The notes under the pieces are model-generated. The model saw only the letters and a list, made by a program, of their open reading frames with translations. It searched no databases and had not been told where the DNA came from. This document shows positions 59,809 to 64,000 of a stretch of DNA of 64,000 bases, piece after piece (positions within the stretch are counted from its first letter, which is position 1; every line of letters starts with the position of its first letter). The stretch is from Nonomuraea harbinensis (lineage in GTDB: Bacteria; Actinomycetota; Actinomycetes; Streptosporangiales; Streptosporangiaceae). The stretch lies in NCBI RefSeq assembly GCF_019396385.1, contig NZ_JAHKRN010000048.1, forward strand, positions 1 through 64,000, read 5' to 3'. The translations under genes were made by a program, and so were the position numbers.

Positions 59809-60705
59809 TCAGCGGGACGTGTCGTTCCCGCGCCGGCGGCCGGGGGCGGGCGGGGGCGCGCCGGCGCCCCTTCTGAGCAGCGTGGCGGGGGCGCCGTGGT
59901 CGGCGCGCAGCCGCAGCAGCGCCGGATCGGACTTCCAGAAGGTCTCGAAGTCCTCGGCCGCGAACTTCTCCACGATGAGGTGCATGGCGATGTCGTGGCG
60001 CACGTACTCGACCGCGACCAGGACCACCGCCGGGTCGTCGGTGTAGACGCCCCAGGCGTCGTCGTTGATCACGCCGCCGATGACCGCCTGCTCGCGGTCG
60101 GCCACCACGACCAGCAGCCGGCAGCCCAGGTTCTCCAGCGCCACCTTGGGGCTGGAGAAGCGGTGCTGGGTGGTGTGGCCCACCGGGTCGGGGTCGTCGC
60201 CGAAGACGACCGTGGAGACGTCGACGCCGTCGGACTCGGCCCTGCGGGCCAGCGGCTTGAGCGGCTCCAGCTCCGCCGGCCACCCGGACAGGAACAGGTC
60301 TCTGCGCGCCGCCGAGACCACGTCCTCGGCCCGGGTGATCAGCGACGACCGGTCGGTAAGGTTGTGGATCAGCCGGACCTGGGTGGGCGAGGCCACCTCG
60401 GGCAGCGACTCGCGCAGCGTGCTGATCGACTGGTCGAACTCGCGCCGCATCCGGTCGAGCAGCGACATCGGGGGCAGCGAGATGTAGCCCACGCCCGCGT
60501 CGCCGAGCCGCACCTCGTAGGCGGCTCCCCGGCCCACGAGCTTGCCCAGCGTCTCGTAGACCGTGCTGCGCGGCACTCCCGATCGTTTGGCCACCTCGTA
60601 GCCGTTGAGCGGGGCGCCGGCCGCCACGAGCGCGACGTAGGCCTTGGCCTCGTAACCGGACATGCCGAGGCGCTGGAGCTCTTCGATCACTCTCTGCTGA
60701 GACAC
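59809..60705 (-). CDS. TrmB-family transcriptional regulator
   Basis: The 298-residue protein has an N-terminal TrmB winged helix (ELQRLGMSGYEAKAYVALVAAG, NGYEVAKRSGVPRSTVYETLGKLVGRGAA), a helical linker and a C-terminal sensor domain with DLFLSGWPAELEPLKPL, related to TrmB effector domains and PLD-like folds. The tail is Ala/Pro/Gly/Arg-rich. The GTG start lacks a strong ribosome site. It is divergent from the amidohydrolase operon with a CGTTAR-type repeat in the spacer, and lies beside the Liv operon with another copy. It is the best local candidate for the regulator of both. Confidence 0.8.
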   Translation of the reverse strand: MSQQRVIEELQRLGMSGYEAKAYVALVAAGAPLNGYEVAKRSGVPRSTVYETLGKLVGRGAAYEVRLGDAGVGYISLPPMSLLDRMRREFDQSISTLRESLPEVASPTQVRLIHNLTDRSSLITRAEDVVSAARRDLFLSGWPAELEPLKPLARRAESDGVDVSTVVFGDDPDPVGHTTQHRFSSPKVALENLGCRLLVVVADREQAVIGGVINDDAWGVYTDDPAVVLVAVEYVRHDIAMHLIVEKFAAEDFETFWKSDPALLRLRADHGAPATLLRRGAGAPPPAPGRRRGNDTSR

Positions 60706-60785
60706 GTTGCCATCGTCGCATCACCTCGGGCTCCGGGACGAATTCCGATCACCGCCAGGCCAGTCTAGCCAGGACGGTTCATAGT

Positions 60786-60801
60786 AGTTAACCTTCTGAC
60801 G
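60786..60801. promoter_or_regulatory. CGTTAR-N4-YTRACG-like site 4 (amidohydrolase operon)
   Basis: It reads AGTTAACCTTCTGACG: arms GTTAA and CTGACG with a 4-bp spacer, matching sites 1 and 3 apart from the first base. It lies 25 bp upstream of the amidohydrolase start. Confidence 0.55.
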
Positions 60802-60825
60802 CATAACGAGGTCCGAGGAGAGCCG

Positions 60826-62187
60826 ATGGCCGACAGCATCTTGATCACCGGAGGCGCCGTCATCGACGGCACCGGCGCCGCGCCGCGAGCCGACGAGGCG
60901 GTGCTGGTGCGCGGCGACCGGATCGCCGCCCTGGGCGCCGAGGCGCTGGCCCAGGCCGAGTCGGGCGGCGTGGACGAGCGGATCGACGCGAGCGGGCGCA
61001 CGGTCATGCCCGGCCTGATCGACGCCCACACCCACCTCAGCTTCGGCGAGCCGACCGGCAACGACGAGTTGCTCAACCACCGCACGCAGGGCTACAGCTC
61101 GATGCTGTCGGTCTACCACGCCCGCAAGGTGCTCCGCGCCGGGGTGACCGGCGTGCTCGACGCCGACTGCCTGTGGTCCATCGGCGTCGAGCTGCGGGAC
61201 GCCATCGACACCGGCATCGTGGAAGGTCCCCGCATGCGCGCCGGGGGACAGGCCCTGATGACCATGCTCGGCGGCACCGCCGGCCGGATGATCCGCGACG
61301 AGGGCACCACCGGCTACGCGACCGTCGTCCACAACCGCGACATGATGGTCAAAGAGGTACGACGCCAGATCAAGTACGGGGTCGACTGGATCAAGATCAT
61401 GGTCACCGGCCTGATCCCGTCCATGAAGGGCCCCGAGGTCAAGGTCTGGAGCTTCGACGAGCTCCGTACCGTCTGCGACGCCGCGCACGAGCTCAACACC
61501 AAGGTCGTCGCCCACTGCCGCAACTCCGAGAGCACCCGCGACGCCGCCAGGGCGGGCGTCGACCTGATCTACCACGCCTCCTACATGGACGACGAGGCGC
61601 TCGAAGCCGTCGTCGAGTCCGGCAGCGCGCTGTGCCCGACGTTCACGCTCCTCGGCAACCTCGCCGACTACGGCCAGAAGATCGGCAGCGCGCCCGAGCT
61701 GCTCGACGTGTTCCGCGCCGAGATCGAGGTCACCGCCGCGCAGATGGCCAAGGCGCACGCCGCCGGCGTGCCGTTCCTCACCGGCTCGGAGACCGGCTTC
61801 GCCGTCACCCCCGTAGGCGAGTGGCACGCCCGCGAGCTGGAGATGTTCGTCCAGTACATGGGCATGACGCCGATGGCGGCGATCGTCGCCGCCACCCGCA
61901 ACGGCGCCTTCGCGCTGCGCATGGAAGGCGAGGTCGGCACCCTGGAGACCGGCCGGCTCGCCGACGTCCTCATCGTCGACGGCGACCCGCTGAAGGACGT
62001 CACGATCCTCCAGGACCGCACCCGGATCGCCGAGGTGATCAAGGGCGGGCGCCGGATCGACCTCACCACCCCGATCCCCGAGCGCCGCATGCGCTCCACC
62101 GACCAGGTCAGGTTCCTCGCCTCCTGCCCCCTCACCCGCGGGCTGGCCCTGACCGAGGATCAACTGGAGAAGCTGGCCCGTGTCTGA
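60826..62187 (+). CDS. Amidohydrolase family protein (imidazolonepropionase/prolidase-like)
   Basis: The 453-residue protein starts with the superfamily beta-strand ILITGGAVIDGTGA. It has the metal motif GLIDAHTHLSF, a probable carbamylated Lys in GVDWIKIMVTG, His ligands in KVVAHCRNSE and LIYHASYMDD, and ends with RLADVLIVDGDPL. The usual catalytic Asp of the last strand (GTDSG) is replaced by LTGSETGF, where Glu may substitute or the site may be altered. ATG follows GAGGAG. Members hydrolyse cyclic amides, dipeptides or lactones. It overlaps the next gene by 8 bp. Confidence 0.83.
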   Translation: MADSILITGGAVIDGTGAAPRADEAVLVRGDRIAALGAEALAQAESGGVDERIDASGRTVMPGLIDAHTHLSFGEPTGNDELLNHRTQGYSSMLSVYHARKVLRAGVTGVLDADCLWSIGVELRDAIDTGIVEGPRMRAGGQALMTMLGGTAGRMIRDEGTTGYATVVHNRDMMVKEVRRQIKYGVDWIKIMVTGLIPSMKGPEVKVWSFDELRTVCDAAHELNTKVVAHCRNSESTRDAARAGVDLIYHASYMDDEALEAVVESGSALCPTFTLLGNLADYGQKIGSAPELLDVFRAEIEVTAAQMAKAHAAGVPFLTGSETGFAVTPVGEWHARELEMFVQYMGMTPMAAIVAATRNGAFALRMEGEVGTLETGRLADVLIVDGDPLKDVTILQDRTRIAEVIKGGRRIDLTTPIPERRMRSTDQVRFLASCPLTRGLALTEDQLEKLARV

Positions 62188-63211
62188 CCACCCCGAGCTT
62201 CCTCCCGGGCGTTCACCGGTGATCGACGTGCACGCGCACGCCGTACTGGAGGTCGGCCTCGGGGCGGCCGGCGCGGCGGGGCCCGAGCTGGGCGTCTCGC
62301 CCGACGGCACGCCCTTCTACCGCGTCGGCGGGTACGTGCTGAACGGCGTGCGCTACGCCGGAAGCCCCTTCATGGACGTGGACGTCCGCATCGCCGCCAT
62401 GGACGAGGCCGGCGTCGACGTGCAGTTGCTGTCGCCCAACCCGCTGACCTACTTCGACCGGCTGGACCCCGGCGCGGCGGTGGCCTACGCGCGCACCCAC
62501 AACGACGCGCTGGCCGAGACGGTGGGCAAGCACCCGGCGCGCCTGCTCGGCGCCGCCCAGCTGCCGGTGCAGGACGTCCCCGCGTCGATCGCCGAGGCCC
62601 GGCGCGCCGTGCGCGAGCTGGGGATGGCGGCCGTGTACATCGGCACCGACCCGGCCGGGCGCACCCTCGACGACCCCGGGCTCGACCCGCTCTACGAGGC
62701 GCTCGCCGACCTGGACGTGCCGCTGTTCGTGCACCCGTCGCCGCTCGGCCCGGACGGGCCGCCGCAGGACCCCCGGCTGCGCCGCTTCGACCTCGACCTG
62801 CTCTTCGGGTTCGCCCGCGACGAGACGCTGGCCGTGGCGGCGCTGGTCTTCGGCGGCGTGCTCGACCGGCATCCCGGCCTGGACGTGTGCGTCTCGCACG
62901 GCGGCGGCGCCGCGGCGTTCGTCGCCGGTCGGTTCGCCCGCGCCGTGGAGAAGCGCCCGTGGGCCGGCGCGAAGCTGCGGGAGAACGGGTTCGAGCACTA
63001 CTACCGCCGCCTGTGGTTCGACACCCATGTGCACGACGACCTGTCGCTTCACCTGCTCGCCGAGCACGCGGGGACCGAGCGGCTGGTGTTCGGCACCAAC
63101 TTCGCCGGCTGGGACTCCGGCGCCCACGAGGGCCCAGGGCTCGACCCCGCGGTCCTGGCCGCCAACGCCGCCAGACTCCTGCGCCGCCCTGACCTGCTGG
63201 AGGTCCGATGA
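62180..63211 (+). CDS. Amidohydrolase-2 family protein (ACMSD-like decarboxylase or hydrolase)
   Basis: The 343-residue protein is a TIM-barrel of the ACMSD/amidohydrolase-2 type: HxH in VIDVHAHAV, VQLLSPNPLTYFD, LFVHPSPLG, VCVSHGGGAAAFVAGRF and the last-strand RLVFGTNFAGWDSG, where the usual GTD reads GTN with an Asp slightly later. Family members decarboxylate or hydrate aromatic and semialdehyde acids or hydrolyse lactones. The GTG start lies inside the preceding gene, so the two are coupled. The substrate presumably follows from the product of the upstream amidohydrolase. Confidence 0.83.
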   Translation: MSDHPELPPGRSPVIDVHAHAVLEVGLGAAGAAGPELGVSPDGTPFYRVGGYVLNGVRYAGSPFMDVDVRIAAMDEAGVDVQLLSPNPLTYFDRLDPGAAVAYARTHNDALAETVGKHPARLLGAAQLPVQDVPASIAEARRAVRELGMAAVYIGTDPAGRTLDDPGLDPLYEALADLDVPLFVHPSPLGPDGPPQDPRLRRFDLDLLFGFARDETLAVAALVFGGVLDRHPGLDVCVSHGGGAAAFVAGRFARAVEKRPWAGAKLRENGFEHYYRRLWFDTHVHDDLSLHLLAEHAGTERLVFGTNFAGWDSGAHEGPGLDPAVLAANAARLLRRPDLLEVR

Positions 63212-63930
63212 CGACTCTCGGCCACGTGGGAGATTCGGCCAGCGCACCCTGCCGCGTCCTCGTCACCGGTGGTGCCTCCGGCATCGGCCTCGCGTGCGCG
63301 CAGCTCCTCGCCGCGCAGGGCTGGGAGGTCGAGGTCGCCGACCTGCGCCCCGGGCCGGGGCGGCACGAGCTCGACGTGGCCGACCGGGAGTCCTGGGAGC
63401 GCGTGCTCGACGCGGCCTGGCCGCTCGACGCCCTGGTGAACTGCGCCGGCCACCGGAGCCGCGGCGCGATCACCGAGCTAGACGTCGCCGAGTTCGAACG
63501 CATGCTTTCCGTGCACGTCACCGGGACGTTCCTGGGCATCCAGGGCTGTGCCCGGCGCTGGCTGGCGGCCGGCGTCGGCGGCGCCGTCGTCACCATCAGC
63601 TCGGTGACCGGCACCCACGCCGTCGCCGGACAGCCGCACTACGTGGCCGCCAAGGCCGGGGTCGCCGGGCTGGTCCGCGCGGCGGCGGCCGAGCTGGCCA
63701 CCGCCGGGATCCGGGTCAACGCCATCGCGCCCGGCGTCATCCGTACCCCCATGACAGCGGACCGGCTCGGCGCACCCGAGCAGGCGGCGTGGCTGATGAA
63801 CCGCGTCCCGATGGCGCGCGTGGGCGAGCCGGAAGAGGTCGCGGCGGCCGTGGCGTTCCTCCTCTCCGGCGGAGCGTCGTACCTCACGGGCGCGGTGATC
63901 CCGGTCGACGGCGCCTGGACAGCCACCTGA
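63208..63930 (+). CDS. SDR family oxidoreductase
   Basis: The 240-residue protein has TGGASGIG, an acidic residue after strand 2 (EVADLRPG) suggesting NAD preference, NCAGH, Ser in VTISSVTGTHA, YVAAK and the terminal TGAVIPVDGAW. ATG overlaps the preceding stop by 4 bp. It is the third gene of the amidohydrolase operon within this window. Confidence 0.87.
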   Translation: MTTLGHVGDSASAPCRVLVTGGASGIGLACAQLLAAQGWEVEVADLRPGPGRHELDVADRESWERVLDAAWPLDALVNCAGHRSRGAITELDVAEFERMLSVHVTGTFLGIQGCARRWLAAGVGGAVVTISSVTGTHAVAGQPHYVAAKAGVAGLVRAAAAELATAGIRVNAIAPGVIRTPMTADRLGAPEQAAWLMNRVPMARVGEPEEVAAAVAFLLSGGASYLTGAVIPVDGAWTAT

Positions 63931-63968
63931 CGACCCCATGCCCTCCACAGCCTCTTCGTGCAGCGTTT

Positions 63969-63987
63969 CGTACGGAGCTTCCGTACG
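63969..63987. promoter_or_regulatory. Inverted repeat CGTACGGA-GCT-TCCGTACG
   Basis: Perfect 8-bp arms with a 3-bp centre are followed by another CGTACGGA-like half-site. The form is typical of TetR-family operators and probably belongs to a gene beyond the window. It lies 39 bp after the SDR stop. Confidence 0.5.
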
Positions 63988-64000
63988 GAGACAAAGCTTT

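Noticed and set aside
59584..60768. A plus-strand open frame opposite the TrmB-type regulator
   Set aside because: The minus-strand frame has a clear TrmB winged helix; the opposite frame shows no domain.

Overview
The window is GC-rich (about 70 % by eye). It has dense, often 1-4 bp overlapping genes, many GTG/TTG starts, F420-type oxidoreductases, CU044_5270-family and ROK proteins, and KstR-like and LacI-like regulation. This fits a filamentous actinomycete, probably of the Streptosporangiales (Nonomuraea/Actinomadura-like). The taxon is inference. There are no rRNA or tRNA genes, CRISPR arrays or transposases. The content is accessory catabolism arranged as separately regulated modules.

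1-16.4 kb: the 3' end of a probable 2-oxoacid:ferredoxin oxidoreductase beta gene, then an ECF sigma factor with a CU044_5270 membrane protein. A ROK regulator converges on a LacI regulator. That LacI gene diverges from an orphan urease operon (fused gamma-beta, alpha, YtcJ-like amidohydrolase, APC permease) carrying two LacI-type operators. Next come an acetyltransferase-TetR-MFS operon, an erythromycin-esterase-like gene, a secreted CBM13-GH43 arabinanase under its own LacI-type operators, and a degenerate integrase-like gene.

16.5-29.1 kb: the most striking module. Two operons and a LacI regulator share an AATCGATT-centred operator. They encode GH116, two sugar ABC permeases, a binding protein and GH172 (DUF2961), and then a sugar kinase, a fucose/D-arabinose isomerase and a secreted DUF4185 (GH183) enzyme. 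GH183 + GH172 + GH116 is the set known to dismantle the D-arabinan of mycobacterial arabinogalactan and lipoarabinomannan. The isomerase and kinase would route D-arabinose through D-ribulose to D-ribulose 5-phosphate. I read this as a complete D-arabinan utilisation locus.

29.1-48.8 kb: a branched-chain-amino-acid-type ABC importer whose two permeases and one ATPase are fused into a single 942-residue protein, followed by a CoA-ester catabolic cluster. The cluster has two acyl-CoA dehydrogenases, an IpdC/nitronate-monooxygenase-like gene, two CaiB-type CoA transferases, SDRs, an Ltp-type thiolase with a DUF35 partner, MaoC, an acyl-CoA ligase, an LLM oxidoreductase and a PaaG-like hydratase/isomerase. 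A KstR-like TetR gene and four good KstR-type sites (AACNNGTT) mark it as one regulon. Two genes carry frameshifts and one also lacks an internal block.

48.8-54 kb: a ClpC-like AAA+ unfoldase without a visible ClpP-docking loop, next to an unrecognised 767-residue protein with two membrane helices, then an inverted remnant of the same C-terminus seen at base 1.

54-64 kb: a second, unfused Liv importer operon, a TrmB-type regulator, SDRs and two amidohydrolases. Four copies of a CGTTAR-N4-YTRACG-like inverted repeat tie these units into a probable regulon for import and hydrolysis of an unidentified compound.
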